Positions 1 through 9,538 of a stretch of DNA of 64,000 nt are shown in pieces; positions within the stretch are counted from its first letter, which is position 1, and each line of letters starts with the position of its first letter. This stretch comes from RUG14130 sp045598325. GTDB lineage: Bacteria; Bacillota; Clostridia; Christensenellales; Aristaeellaceae. The position numbers and the translations under genes were made by a program. The stretch is from the NCBI GenBank assembly GCA_045598325.1, contig JAZLLT010000042.1, forward strand, positions 1-64,000, in the 5' to 3' direction. Below the pieces are notes generated by a model. That model worked only from the letters and a program-made list of their open reading frames with translations. It ran no database searches and was not told where the DNA came from.

Positions 1-1
1 G

Positions 2-1033
2 CTGAATAATGATTTAATTAAGGTGGCACAAGATCGCTACAGCATCCCTGCTGAAAGGTGCTATAACGATATTCAGGATGTCCTTGATAATCCGGAAATA
101 GATGCTGTTCATCTTGTTACACCACCTTCCACGCATGCTCCCCTTTCTATCCGTGTTTTAAATGCGGGCAAACACTGCGGGTGCACCATTCCTATGGGTA
201 TGAGCATTCAGGAGCTCAAAGATATTATTGCAGCACGCAAAGCCTCCGGAAAAAACTATATGTTTATGGAAACTACTCTTTATACATATCAGTTTATGTA
301 TGTTAAAAAAATGCTGGAAAGCGGTGAGCTGGGCCGTATTCAGTTTATGAAAGGCACCCATTATCAGGATATGGAAAACTGGCCCGAATACTGGAGAGGA
401 CTTCCTCCAATGTATTATGCCACACATGCAATGTCTCCGATATCCGCGCTGGCGGGCTCCAGGATCAATAAGGTGGTTTGCTATGGTTCCGGGACAATGA
501 GGGCGGAGCTCAGAGACAGGTACGGTAATCCGTTCCCGGCAGAGAGCGCAATGTTGAAGTATGACAACGGTTTGACCGGTGAAGTGACGCGCACACTGTT
601 TGAGACCGCCAGAACATATCTGGAAGGATTCTATGTTTACGGATCAAAGGCATCGCTGGAATGGGGATTTCGGGATGATGATGACCTCATAATGACCGGA
701 TTGATCAAAACGGACCACAGAGGTTTTGATACTCCGATAGAGCGCGTTCACTCCCCCGCGGTATACGATATGCTTCCGGAATCCATACGACGCTATACCG
801 TGGCATCGGGTGAATACGATCCGAAGCAACCCGAAAAGTCGCTGTCAAGCGGTGCCGCCGGAGGACATCATGGCTCACATCCTCATTTGGTGAACGAATT
901 CGTGATGAGTATCATAGAGGAAAGAGAACCTGCTGTTTCGCTTGATTTTGCATGTAATATCAGTGCCGCCGGAATCCTGGCACATGCTTCCGCGCTTGCG
1001 GGTGGAAAAGAAATCGAAATACCGGAGTTCTAA
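2..1033 (+). CDS. Gfo/Idh/MocA-family oxidoreductase, 5' truncated
   Basis: The reading frame is already open at base 2, so this is the 3' part of a gene cut by the window edge. The GTG at 23 is only an internal codon. The visible protein starts in the middle of the Rossmann fold: the GxGxxG nucleotide loop is missing, but the following 'DAVHLVTPPSTHAP' strand is the usual next block of the family. The canonical Glu-Lys-Pro after 'AGKH' is replaced by Thr-Ile-Pro ('CTIPMGMS'), a variation I believe occurs in some subfamilies. The C-terminal alpha/beta domain is complete. Family members are NAD(P)-dependent sugar or inositol dehydrogenases; the substrate here is unknown. It is followed after 42 bases by a TIM-barrel gene and is probably cotranscribed with it. 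Confidence 0.85.
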   Translation: MNNDLIKVAQDRYSIPAERCYNDIQDVLDNPEIDAVHLVTPPSTHAPLSIRVLNAGKHCGCTIPMGMSIQELKDIIAARKASGKNYMFMETTLYTYQFMYVKKMLESGELGRIQFMKGTHYQDMENWPEYWRGLPPMYYATHAMSPISALAGSRINKVVCYGSGTMRAELRDRYGNPFPAESAMLKYDNGLTGEVTRTLFETARTYLEGFYVYGSKASLEWGFRDDDDLIMTGLIKTDHRGFDTPIERVHSPAVYDMLPESIRRYTVASGEYDPKQPEKSLSSGAAGGHHGSHPHLVNEFVMSIIEEREPAVSLDFACNISAAGILAHASALAGGKEIEIPEF

Positions 1034-1075
1034 GGAATAAACATTTACACGGCTGTTTTTTTCGGAGGTAATAAT

Positions 1076-1909
1076 ATGGATAACAATATGCCTATGGTCG
1101 ATTTTTTCGGCAATCGTGTGAGCCGTTTGATTCTGGGCTCCAACCCGCTCAACGGTAATTCCCACAGAGGTCCGGAGGATGACCGGGCGATGGATGAATG
1201 GTATACCTTCGAGCGCATCAAGGCGGATTTTCTGAGAGCGCTTTCCTGCGGCATCAACACCACGCAGCTTACGGGCAACATGATATTCTGGAAGATGATG
1301 CGCGAGCTCCGCAATGAAGGGCATCCCATTCAATGGATCGCCAATACTTCGCCCGCCATGGCTTCGTTTGACGGAATGCTGCGGCAGGTATGCGCTTCGC
1401 AGCCCATTGCGATCTATCAGCACGGCAGCGAGGCAGACAGCCTGTTTGCCGCGGGAAAAACGGAAGAGCTGCTTACACACCTCAAGAAGATCCGCGATAC
1501 GGGGCTTCCCGTCGGCTTGGGTTCCCACAATCCGCGTCTGATCGAATATGCCGAGGAGCATGACTGGGATGTGGATTTCTACATGACCTGCTGCTACAAT
1601 GTGATGAAGCATCAGCTGCGCTTGAGCAGTTCGGTGACCGGCATCAGCAACAACGGCGAGGCCTTTGACGAGGAGGATGTGCCCGTGATGCTGGATGTCG
1701 TCCGAAAGGTCAATAAGCCCTGTCTCGTGTTCAAACTCCTTGGCGCGGGCCGCGTGTGTACCTCCGATGAAGCCATCGAGGAGCGCTTCCGCTATGTGCT
1801 GGGCAGCATCAAGCCCACCGACTGCGTGGTTGTGGGTTCCTGGCAGAAGGACCGCGATGAGATCGCCATGAACGCGTCTCTTGTAAAGCGCTACGGACAG
1901 CTTGGCTGA
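1076..1909 (+). CDS. Aldo/keto-reductase-like TIM-barrel protein
   Basis: This 277-residue cytosolic protein has a GGAGG site seven bases before the ATG. The opening 'VSRLILGSNPLNG' and the periodic strand/helix blocks, ending in 'VVVGSWQKDRDEIAMNASLV', resemble the aldo/keto reductase or related TIM-barrel folds. I do not see a clear Asp-Tyr-Lys-His tetrad, so reductase activity should not be assumed. It lies directly behind a Gfo/Idh/MocA oxidoreductase and ahead of a strong terminator. The pair probably acts in modifying a sugar-derived intermediate; that role is inferred from position only. Confidence 0.7.
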   Translation: MDNNMPMVDFFGNRVSRLILGSNPLNGNSHRGPEDDRAMDEWYTFERIKADFLRALSCGINTTQLTGNMIFWKMMRELRNEGHPIQWIANTSPAMASFDGMLRQVCASQPIAIYQHGSEADSLFAAGKTEELLTHLKKIRDTGLPVGLGSHNPRLIEYAEEHDWDVDFYMTCCYNVMKHQLRLSSSVTGISNNGEAFDEEDVPVMLDVVRKVNKPCLVFKLLGAGRVCTSDEAIEERFRYVLGSIKPTDCVVVGSWQKDRDEIAMNASLVKRYGQLG

Positions 1910-1957
1910 TTGCCGGACGGATATCACGGTAAGTCAGCGGACGGAAAACGACTCAAC

Positions 1958-1981
1958 AGCCCTCTCTGGAGGGCTTTTTTT
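1958..1981 (+). terminator. Rho-independent terminator after the oxidoreductase pair
   Basis: Perfect 7-bp stem AGCCCTC/GAGGGCT with a four-base loop, running into a seven-base T tract. It separates the first two genes from the 2.1-9.4 kb operon. Confidence 0.9.
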
Positions 1982-2047
1982 CACTCTAAAAAATGGGAAG
2001 CGCGTATAAACGCAAGGTTTATACTATGATTTGTTATGTGATAGCCA

Positions 2048-2067
2048 TATAATTAATGTAAACATTA
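2048..2067 (+). promoter_or_regulatory. -10 element overlapped by palindromic operator
   Basis: A perfect TATAAT (2048-2053) is followed without a gap by the inverted repeat TAATGTAAACATTA (2054-2067). No good -35 hexamer lies 16-18 bases upstream, which suggests activator dependence. The palindrome resembles the AATGTAAC/GTAACATT boxes at 31171-31231, so a shared regulator is possible. The gene begins at 2105. Confidence 0.55.
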
Positions 2068-2104
2068 CACGGACACTGCGGTCGTCGGAAACGGGAGGCA
2101 CGGA

Positions 2105-3178
2105 ATGGGGATCCATTTTTCATATGACAGGATGCTGGAAGCGGCGGAAAACCATCTGCGCTGGTGGCGGGGAGACCCGGACCGGCCGCTTGTCAAGTTG
2201 ACCATAGAAAACCGCTATCCCGCGGAACGATCGGCTGTTCCGCCGCTCAGCCAGAGCAACAGTCTTGATTTTTCCGTTTCGCCGGAAACTGTCGTGGACG
2301 CGCTGGATCTGGAACTGAGCAGGAAGGAATTTTTGGGCGACGCCTTTCCCATGGTGGATTTCGGCGCATTCGGCCCGGGTGTGTTGGCCGGCTTCTGCGG
2401 AGCGCGGGCGGATGATCATACCGGATCTATCTGGTATTTCCCGCGGGAGGCAAAAGAGATAAGCGATATTCACGCGAAATATGATCCGGACTGCGCGCTG
2501 GTCAGACGCATCAAAGCCATTTACCGGGCGGGACTTCAGAAGTGGAACGGGAGCGTGATCATGGGTCTTCCGGATCTTGGCGGCGTGATGGATGTGGCTG
2601 CCGCGCTGCGCGGAAGCGAAGAACTGCTGATGGATCTGTACGACAACCCCGAGGAGGTGCTCCGCCTGATAGGGGAGATCGAAACGGCGTGGCGGGAAGC
2701 GTATGAGGATTTGAGCGCGGTACTCGCGCCGCAGAAGTTTAACACCAACTGGTCCGGTCTTTTGAGCGATGTGCCGTCCTATGTCTGTCAGTGTGATTTC
2801 TGCTATATGATCGGAAACGGGATGTTCCGCAGCTTCGTACTGGATACACTTAAGAAAGACACGGAATATCTGGGAAATGTGATTTATCATCTGGACGGCA
2901 AAGGGGAACTCAAGCACTTAAATGATATCCTTTCCCTGCCCAAGCTGAAGGCGGTACAATGGGTCTTCGGGGATGGGGAAAAACCTGCCGAGGAATGGAT
3001 GGATGTTTACGGAGCGATCGCCCGGGCCGGTAAACGGATCTGGGTCTGCGGTACGCCGGACAGCTTCCGCAAGGTATATTCGCAGATGCGTGAACCGATG
3101 TACTTTACATACGGGCTGGACGCTTCGTGCGAGGATGAAGGCAGGGCATTTCTGCGCGCTGTAGGAGGTAGAGGATGA
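2105..3178 (+). CDS. Uroporphyrinogen decarboxylase-like (URO-D family) protein
   Basis: A 357-residue cytosolic protein preceded by a GGGAGG site. The pattern 'YHLDGKGELKHLNDILSLPKL' near residues 260-280 and the following 'VQWVFGDG' are typical of URO-D-fold proteins that are not haem-pathway HemE; that family also contains corrinoid methyltransferases. The N-terminal HemE arginine motif is absent, so porphyrinogen decarboxylation is unlikely. It is the first gene of an operon with two FAD proteins and two glycosidases, and its stop overlaps the next start (ATGA). The likely role is in handling a modified sugar or aglycone, but the reaction is unknown. Two further family members occur in this window. 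Confidence 0.75.
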   Translation: MGIHFSYDRMLEAAENHLRWWRGDPDRPLVKLTIENRYPAERSAVPPLSQSNSLDFSVSPETVVDALDLELSRKEFLGDAFPMVDFGAFGPGVLAGFCGARADDHTGSIWYFPREAKEISDIHAKYDPDCALVRRIKAIYRAGLQKWNGSVIMGLPDLGGVMDVAAALRGSEELLMDLYDNPEEVLRLIGEIETAWREAYEDLSAVLAPQKFNTNWSGLLSDVPSYVCQCDFCYMIGNGMFRSFVLDTLKKDTEYLGNVIYHLDGKGELKHLNDILSLPKLKAVQWVFGDGEKPAEEWMDVYGAIARAGKRIWVCGTPDSFRKVYSQMREPMYFTYGLDASCEDEGRAFLRAVGGRG

Positions 3179-3945
3179 AAAAGCATTACGCGAGGATCAT
3201 TCTGGGCGCGAGCTATTATGCGCTCGGATATGAGTCTTCCCATGAGGATTGTTTGATTCTGGAGCAATCGCAGACCGTCGGAAGCGAGTTTCATTTAGCC
3301 GTCAGACCCGTGACGGTCCGTGACGGCGCGTCCGGACCGATGTGTGATATCATGCGGGAATACGGCGTTCTGACGCCGGGTACATTCGATCAGCTGAAAG
3401 CGCAGGCGGTGGTCCACGAATACGCTTCCCGACGCCTTGAAGAGGGCATGCAGCTTGTGCTGGACGCGCATATCATTTCGGTGTCGTTTTCGGATGAGGG
3501 TGTTTCCGTCAGCTTTATTGACAATGAAGGCATTTCCACCGTCACGGCGGAGCGTTTGATCGATACGACGGATGAATGTGTATCCGTCGCCGGAATGGTG
3601 AAATGTGTATCGAAGACGCTCAACGCCTTCACGGTCGCGCTGTCTGACGGATTTACGGAGAAGCTTACGACCGTTCATCCGGAATGCCGCGTGATCGATG
3701 GCTCCATGGAGAACGAGAAAATCATCTGCTTTGCGGTAAGACCCGACACTTCCCTTGCGGAAGCGTACCGGGAACTCGTTGATGTGTGGTCAAAGGCGTT
3801 TCCGGAGGGCGAAGAAAAGATCCTTTTCGTTGCGGAAAACTTTGACGCGGTGTATGAACCGGTGAAGGAGAAACCACGCGGGTGGGTCGGCAGATACTAT
3901 GACGATCCCTTTACCGCGTTTGCGGAAGGAGCGGCGGCAGAATGA
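3175..3945 (+). CDS. Short FAD-dependent oxidoreductase-like protein
   Basis: A 256-residue protein translationally coupled to its neighbours by ATGA overlaps on both sides. Its first 45 residues ('ARIILGASYYALGYESS' then 'CLILEQSQTVGSEF') follow the layout of an FAD-binding Rossmann motif plus the acidic end of strand 2, but the glycine loop is degenerate (GASYYALG). It is about half the length of normal FAD-dependent oxidoreductases. It probably pairs with the 636-residue flavoprotein encoded next, either as a non-flavin partner or as a diverged subunit. I cannot assign a reaction. Confidence 0.6.
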   Translation: MKKHYARIILGASYYALGYESSHEDCLILEQSQTVGSEFHLAVRPVTVRDGASGPMCDIMREYGVLTPGTFDQLKAQAVVHEYASRRLEEGMQLVLDAHIISVSFSDEGVSVSFIDNEGISTVTAERLIDTTDECVSVAGMVKCVSKTLNAFTVALSDGFTEKLTTVHPECRVIDGSMENEKIICFAVRPDTSLAEAYRELVDVWSKAFPEGEEKILFVAENFDAVYEPVKEKPRGWVGRYYDDPFTAFAEGAAAE

Positions 3946-5852
3946 ATCTATATAGCAGAATCGACGACTGTGTCGTATCCGGCCGGGCGGATCCCGAGTG
4001 GAAGGAAAGCTTTGACATTATTGTGGTGGGCGCGGGTTCGGGCGGAATATACGGATCTCTTTCGGCGGCGCGGGAAGGGAAATCCGTCCTGCTTCTGGAA
4101 AAGAGCCGCTGGTGCGGCGGGCAGCATGTTCAGGGGCTGGTAAACGGCTACTATTACGGCTGCCGTGACGGCCTGTTCCGCGAAACGGACCGCAGGGCGG
4201 AACAGCAGGCAAAAGATGTATTTTATGATGTGGCTACCGACGGAAAGCGCATCCTCATTGCCGATGAGCTGTGCGACGCGGGCATTTGTGTCAGAACGCA
4301 GTCGATGGCTATCGGCATCTATTGTGAAGAAAAAACCGTCTGCGGCATCCGTGCGCTCATCGGCTGCGAAGTATGCGACTTCGCATGCAAAATGTTGATC
4401 GACGCCACGAGCGACGGCCATCTGCTGCGTATGCTGCCCATAGAGGTAAAAATGGGCAGGGAAGGGGACGGAGAACCGGAGCCGTTTTCCAGTGTCCGCA
4501 GCGTCTATCTGGACCGCGGCTTGTATGACGGAGGCCTGAGCGTAACCGTCGGAAAAATGGGCGGGCGCTACGGACTGTTCCATGAATACCGTGACAACGG
4601 TTATCTTTTCCAGTATAACCGCGGAGAGTTCACGAAGGGCATCGTCCGCGCCCATGCGAGCCATTTGAAATTCATCGGAGAAAACAGCCGTTTTCTGCAT
4701 TTGGCGTCCATGATCGGCTTAAGGGAAGGCGTGCTCTATGAGGGCGAATGTTATCTGACGCTCAGCGATGTTCTGTATGGAAGAATCAAAAACGAAGATA
4801 TCATGCTCTGGTGCTTTTCCGATGTGGACAAGCACGGAAGCGGCATGGCCTTTGATGAGGAGATTTATCAGAACTGGTTCGTGTGCAGCAATATGAGCAC
4901 CTGTACCATATACATTCCCATTCCCATCGGCGCGGTCGTGCCCAAAGGATGGAAGGGTCTGACCACCGCGGGCAGGTGCATTTCCGCCGATACATATGTG
5001 AATTCCGCCACCCGCATGAATACGGACTGCTTCCGCATCGGAGAGGCCGTGGGCACGCTGTGTGCTCTGGCGGCGGACTGCGGACAGGATCCCATGGCGG
5101 TCTCACCCGCCGTTTTGCGGGAAAAACTGACGGGATACGGCTTTTTCCGGGAACAGCATTCCATGCAGCCCTCCTTCTGGAATCCGGGCATGGCGAAAGA
5201 AAATCGCGTGCCTGTGAGCTGGATGACGGACAAAACGGAATTGAAGCGGGCGCTTTCCACCGACTGCCCCGCGGTCGCTCTGTGGAGCTGCCACCTTATG
5301 GGAAAAGAAAAGTTAGGTGACACCGTGTATGCCCTGATGGACACGGATGACACCATGCTCCGCTTTAATGCCGCCATCGCGTTGGGAATCATGCACGATG
5401 AGCGCGCGCTGTCCGTATTGCATGAAATCATCGAAAATAGAGGACCCTTCTACTACATGGACTGCCGCAGGAGCAACCAGATGCGCAGCGTCATTGCGGA
5501 ATGTCTGTGCGGTCAGATGGGCGACGCCGGAGCGGTTGACGCGCTGCTGCCCATTCTGGAGGAAGCGGAATACGATAAGGAGATGTATCACATCCTGCTG
5601 ACGCCGGATTACAAGCGCACGATCACTAAGGAGCAGAACTCCGTATATTTCCAGCATTTTTCTCACGCGGTGGCGGCGCTTACCAAAATCGCGCTCAAAC
5701 ATCCGGAGCGCAGGGAAGAAATCCGGGCAAAGCTTCATGCCGCGCTGGATGACGGCGCGTATATCCGCCGCATCACGGATACGCCCGAATGGAACGCTTT
5801 TTACAAGGCGGCTGACAACTGCCGCAAATTCGTGACCCGAAAACTGGGGTGA
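3942..5852 (+). CDS. FAD-dependent oxidoreductase with HEAT-like C-terminal region
   Basis: A 636-residue protein with a clear FAD-binding motif 'IIVVGAGSGGIYGSLSAA' (G30-x-G32-xx-G35) and 'LLLEKSRWCGGQH', matching the FAD_oxidored group. A second conserved block, 'LTTAGRCISADTYVNSATRM', occurs near residues 330-350 and is typical for closing the FAD site. After about residue 430 the sequence turns helical and repetitive ('ALMDTDDTMLRFNAAIALGIM'), like HEAT repeats, probably for protein contacts. The start overlaps the previous gene by four bases and the next gene begins three bases after its stop. In a glycosidase operon it could oxidise a sugar hydroxyl before cleavage; that is inference. 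Confidence 0.85.
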   Translation: MNLYSRIDDCVVSGRADPEWKESFDIIVVGAGSGGIYGSLSAAREGKSVLLLEKSRWCGGQHVQGLVNGYYYGCRDGLFRETDRRAEQQAKDVFYDVATDGKRILIADELCDAGICVRTQSMAIGIYCEEKTVCGIRALIGCEVCDFACKMLIDATSDGHLLRMLPIEVKMGREGDGEPEPFSSVRSVYLDRGLYDGGLSVTVGKMGGRYGLFHEYRDNGYLFQYNRGEFTKGIVRAHASHLKFIGENSRFLHLASMIGLREGVLYEGECYLTLSDVLYGRIKNEDIMLWCFSDVDKHGSGMAFDEEIYQNWFVCSNMSTCTIYIPIPIGAVVPKGWKGLTTAGRCISADTYVNSATRMNTDCFRIGEAVGTLCALAADCGQDPMAVSPAVLREKLTGYGFFREQHSMQPSFWNPGMAKENRVPVSWMTDKTELKRALSTDCPAVALWSCHLMGKEKLGDTVYALMDTDDTMLRFNAAIALGIMHDERALSVLHEIIENRGPFYYMDCRRSNQMRSVIAECLCGQMGDAGAVDALLPILEEAEYDKEMYHILLTPDYKRTITKEQNSVYFQHFSHAVAALTKIALKHPERREEIRAKLHAALDDGAYIRRITDTPEWNAFYKAADNCRKFVTRKLG

Positions 5853-5855
5853 ATT

Positions 5856-7886
5856 ATGGAATACAGTTATTCTTATTGTGACGCGTATGCCGTACTTGAC
5901 GGCAGCCGTCTGACCGTGGGCAACAGCCGCCTGGAGCGCAGTTGGGACCTTTCGGGAAAACTTCCCGGCACCGGGCAGCTGACCGACAAAAAGACGGGCA
6001 AACAGTGGCTTTCACCGGGACTTACGGGACAATTCGAGGTAAAGCCGGATAGGCAGTGCGCTTTTTTCCGTCAGGGGATAACGATCGGCGGCATGAGCGT
6101 ATCGGGCGCGGAAGCGCGTACGGATGATGATCTGGGCATCGGGGAAAAGCATCTTGAGCTGACCGTGCATCTGGCCTTCGCTACGGGCAGGATCGATTGG
6201 ATCCATCGGATTTATCCGGGGCTCCCCGTTCACAGGAGCTTTTTGCGCGTGACCGCATTTTCGGGTGCCGCGCCGGAACCGTGGGATCCGGAATGGCCCG
6301 AGAATTATGTCGACCATCTGCCCCTTGCACCCATGCACATGAAATGGAAGAGCGTGGCGTTTACGGACAAAACCGATGACAACGATAACCCCGTCATCGA
6401 GACGAAGGGCATCATGACGCGCCGCGAGAGCCGCCTGTTTTCCGGAAATCTGATGCTGGCGGAAGAGATCCCCACGGGCGAGGGGCTTTGGATGGTGAAG
6501 GAAGGTCCGTCCGTAAACGGCAGCTTCACCGGGGAACCCGATTTCCGGCTGAAGGGGATGCAGCTTTATGCCATGGGCTGGGGATTCGGCCCCGAAGACC
6601 TTTCTGACAGTCTGGAAACCTATGGAACTGCGGTCGTTCTCTATGACGGCGGCGAGGAGGGAGCGCTCAGGGCGCTGCATGAATACGGCCGCGCCGTTCA
6701 TGCGTATCTTCCCGACAGGGACGCGCTCATTATGTCAAATACCTGGGGCGACGGAAACGCCGACGGACGCATCGGCGAAGCGTTTCTGATGAAGGAACTT
6801 CGTGCAGCGCAGGAGATGGGAATCACCTGCTTCCAGATCGACGACGGATGGGAAACGGGCAGAACCGCCAATTCCGTGGAAGCGGCAGCAAACGGATATA
6901 CATGGATGAGCGGATATTACAAGGCGGATTCCCGTTTCTGGACGCCGGATGCTAAGCGTCTGCCGAACGGACTTCAGCCCATAACGGAGTATGCGGCGGC
7001 GCACGGCATGCGCATCGGCCTGTGGTTTTCTCCGGACGCGGAGGAGGATTACAGGCATTGGGAATGGGACGCGGATACGCTGATCGGATTATACCGGGAT
7101 GCGGGCGTGACTGCGTTCAAAATGGATGGAGTCAACTTCGGCAGCAAGCGGGGAGAAGAGAATTTCGGACGCCTCATGCGCAAGGTCATCAAAGAATCGG
7201 GCGGAAAGGTGATCTTCAACCTCGATACCACCGCCGGTACCCGCAACGGATACTTCGGGCGGGTACAGTACGGCAATCTGTTTCTGGAAAACCGCTTCAC
7301 GAACCCGTTCGGCATCTGGCCCAATTACTGGCCGCATCACACCCTGCGCAACCTTTGGCTGCTGAGCAGATATATTCCGACCGAGCGGTTCCAGATAGAA
7401 TTTTTGAATGTGGACCGCAACGGGGAATATTACGATGACCCGCTTGCTCCCGCGAACTGGGGTCAGGAGGCGGCGTTTGCCGTTTCCATGTTCGCAAGCC
7501 CGCTGGCATGGATGGAGATGAGCGCGCTTGTGCCGTCTTCCCGGGAAAAATTGTCGGAGGTCATCGGGAGATACCGCCCGCTGCAGGCGGAGATATTGTC
7601 GGGACAGATCCTGCCCATCGGCAATGAGCCGGACGGCTTCAGTTGGACGGGACTCCAGTCCGTACTGCCGGATGGGGAAGGATATCTGCTTTTGTTCCGT
7701 GAATATGCGCTTCGGGACAGCTGTGCGCTCCGTCTGTGGGACGGGCTCAGCGGGAAGACCCTTTTACTGGAGCCCGTTCTCGGCTCCTGCTGCATGAAGG
7801 AAACAAAAGCGGATGCGGACGGATGCGTGTCTTTCCGCCTCGAAAATACGCTGCAGTACGCGCTTTACCGCTATAAAACGAAATAA
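5856..7886 (+). CDS. GH36-like alpha-galactosidase family hydrolase
   Basis: A 676-residue cytosolic enzyme without signal peptide. The N-terminal half is a beta-supersandwich. The central TIM barrel carries 'CFQIDDGWE' (about 327-332), 'RIGLWFSPD' and the nucleophile region 'AFKMDGVNFG' with Asp424, equivalent to the KxD motif of GH36 melibiases. A small beta domain ends the protein. The length fits the family (650-750). The exact glycoside cannot be deduced, because GH36 includes enzymes on alpha-galactosides and alpha-N-acetylgalactosaminides. It starts three bases after the flavoprotein gene, so it is part of the same operon. Confidence 0.82.
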   Translation: MEYSYSYCDAYAVLDGSRLTVGNSRLERSWDLSGKLPGTGQLTDKKTGKQWLSPGLTGQFEVKPDRQCAFFRQGITIGGMSVSGAEARTDDDLGIGEKHLELTVHLAFATGRIDWIHRIYPGLPVHRSFLRVTAFSGAAPEPWDPEWPENYVDHLPLAPMHMKWKSVAFTDKTDDNDNPVIETKGIMTRRESRLFSGNLMLAEEIPTGEGLWMVKEGPSVNGSFTGEPDFRLKGMQLYAMGWGFGPEDLSDSLETYGTAVVLYDGGEEGALRALHEYGRAVHAYLPDRDALIMSNTWGDGNADGRIGEAFLMKELRAAQEMGITCFQIDDGWETGRTANSVEAAANGYTWMSGYYKADSRFWTPDAKRLPNGLQPITEYAAAHGMRIGLWFSPDAEEDYRHWEWDADTLIGLYRDAGVTAFKMDGVNFGSKRGEENFGRLMRKVIKESGGKVIFNLDTTAGTRNGYFGRVQYGNLFLENRFTNPFGIWPNYWPHHTLRNLWLLSRYIPTERFQIEFLNVDRNGEYYDDPLAPANWGQEAAFAVSMFASPLAWMEMSALVPSSREKLSEVIGRYRPLQAEILSGQILPIGNEPDGFSWTGLQSVLPDGEGYLLLFREYALRDSCALRLWDGLSGKTLLLEPVLGSCCMKETKADADGCVSFRLENTLQYALYRYKTK

Positions 7887-7965
7887 GTAAAGTGAAAAAC
7901 ACGGTTGTCGGCTTCATGAACCCCTGCGGCGCACCCGGGGAGAAGAGAAACACGGGAGGATGGAT

Positions 7966-9372
7966 ATGAATACGGAACAGATCGGGATCGAATTCGGCAA
8001 ATCATTAACGCTGATCGGAAAGGTCCGTCCGAGGAGTGTGCGGGAGATACATGGCTCCAACTGGCTCATCGGCTGCGAGACCCTCGACCGGGACTACGCC
8101 GATTATGACGCGTATAAGGAATACCTCTGTCCGCTGGGCATCCCCATGATCCGTCTGCAGGGCGGATGGGCGAAGACCGAAAAGGTGAAAGGCGTATATG
8201 ATTTTGCATGGATGGATCACATCGTCGACGATGCCGTTTCCCGGGGACTGCGCCCATGGATTCAGTTCAGCTACGGAAACGCCCTTTATTCCGGCGGTGA
8301 GGAAAATCTGGGTGCGGGTATGCCGCTCACCCGGGAATCAATGGAGGGCTTCCTCTCCTGGGTGACAGCCATGGTGACACGCTATAGTGACAGAGTGTGG
8401 GACTGGGAAGTGTGGAACGAACCGAACTTCGGCGACAACAAGGTCAATACACCGGAAAGGACTGCCGAACTCAATATCCGTACCGCGCGCGCTGTGCTTG
8501 CTGTTCAGCCGGACGCGAGAATATCCGCTTTGTCCATGGGGCACATTGATTTGGAATATACGGAACGGTTCTTTCTTTATCTTGCCCGGAACGATGCCTG
8601 TGGCCTGTTCCACGATGTGACCTATCATGATTATTGCTATAATCCGGACGGCAATCATGCCAAGGTGTTTGCTTTCCGGGAAATCGTTAAAAAGTACGCG
8701 CCGCATCTCATAATCCGTCAGGGGGAGAACGGAGCGCCCTCGATGCCCTACGCGGGCGGCGCGCTGTGGCAGTATGACTGGACCGAACTTTCTCAGGCCA
8801 AGTGGGACCTGAGGCGCATGCTGGACAATCTGGGAAACGGCATCGAGTGCAGCGTATTCACCATCGCGGAGATACAGTATACCGGAAACGGACCGATCAA
8901 CAAGACCAATACGAAGGGACTTTTGGAGACGGACGCGGAAAAGAAGGTCGTCCGGCCCAAGACGGGTTATCGCGCCGTGCAGCATGTCACATCGATTTTC
9001 GATGACACGCTGGAGCGTATCCCCGGTACCCGCGTGGCCTTCACGCTTTCTCAGGATGATACGGATCGTGTGAAGCTCGGCATGGAGCGCAGCGTTTCGG
9101 TGTACGGTTATCGCAACCCGAAGACGGACGCGCGCGCGTACACGATCTGGCGGGATGAGGCCATTCCGGGAAACGGCTGTGAACCGGTTTTGACGGATAT
9201 CGCCATCGCGGGCGCCCATATGAAGGCCCCGGTGCTGGTGGAACTGGTGAGCGGAAATGTCTACGGATTGAATGCGGAGAAGGACGGGCGCATCGATTGC
9301 TTCCGGTCCGTTCCCGTGTATGACAGTCCCATAGTGATCGCGGAGAAAGAATTGATTCCGCTCATTTTGTAA
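7966..9372 (+). CDS. Clan GH-A glycoside hydrolase (GH39/GH5-like)
   Basis: I choose the ATG at 7966 rather than 7960 because GGGAGG ends at 7959, giving a six-base spacing and a 468-residue protein. A TIM barrel carries 'WDWEVWNEPNFG' with acid/base Glu152 in the Asn-Glu-Pro motif and 'IIRQGENGAPS' with candidate nucleophile Glu254. The C-terminal 100 residues form a beta-rich domain. There is no signal peptide, so it acts on imported oligosaccharides. The architecture fits GH39-like or broad cellulase-fold enzymes; substrate unknown. It is the last gene of the URO-D/FAD/GH36 operon, and the importer operon follows after 166 bases. Confidence 0.78.
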   Translation: MNTEQIGIEFGKSLTLIGKVRPRSVREIHGSNWLIGCETLDRDYADYDAYKEYLCPLGIPMIRLQGGWAKTEKVKGVYDFAWMDHIVDDAVSRGLRPWIQFSYGNALYSGGEENLGAGMPLTRESMEGFLSWVTAMVTRYSDRVWDWEVWNEPNFGDNKVNTPERTAELNIRTARAVLAVQPDARISALSMGHIDLEYTERFFLYLARNDACGLFHDVTYHDYCYNPDGNHAKVFAFREIVKKYAPHLIIRQGENGAPSMPYAGGALWQYDWTELSQAKWDLRRMLDNLGNGIECSVFTIAEIQYTGNGPINKTNTKGLLETDAEKKVVRPKTGYRAVQHVTSIFDDTLERIPGTRVAFTLSQDDTDRVKLGMERSVSVYGYRNPKTDARAYTIWRDEAIPGNGCEPVLTDIAIAGAHMKAPVLVELVSGNVYGLNAEKDGRIDCFRSVPVYDSPIVIAEKELIPLIL

Positions 9373-9407
9373 AATGTGGCGAAAAACAATATAACAGTTT
9401 GTGCATA

Positions 9408-9440
9408 TTGAATTATAAAACAAATATCCGACACTATAAT
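9408..9440 (+). promoter_or_regulatory. Probable promoter of the first ABC importer operon
   Basis: A perfect TATAAT at 9435-9440 lies in an AT-rich intergenic stretch. The nearest -35-like hexamer, TTGAAT (9408-9413), is 21 bases upstream, which is too far for a constitutive promoter. This would suit activation by the AraC-type regulator encoded downstream. The first gene starts at 9539 with a GGGAGGTG site. Confidence 0.45.
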
Positions 9441-9538
9441 TATTGTAGTTTGCTGAAAAATATATAGATTAGTCTTTTATGCGGGTAAAAAAAGTGTAAA
9501 AATAAGGCATCGAAAATAAACGGGAGGTGTAAAGACAG

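Noticed and set aside
3175..3945. Reading the short flavoprotein as a frameshifted part of the following one
   Set aside because: Both have their own FAD-like N termini and ATGA coupling, and there is no sign of split domains; two separate proteins are more likely.
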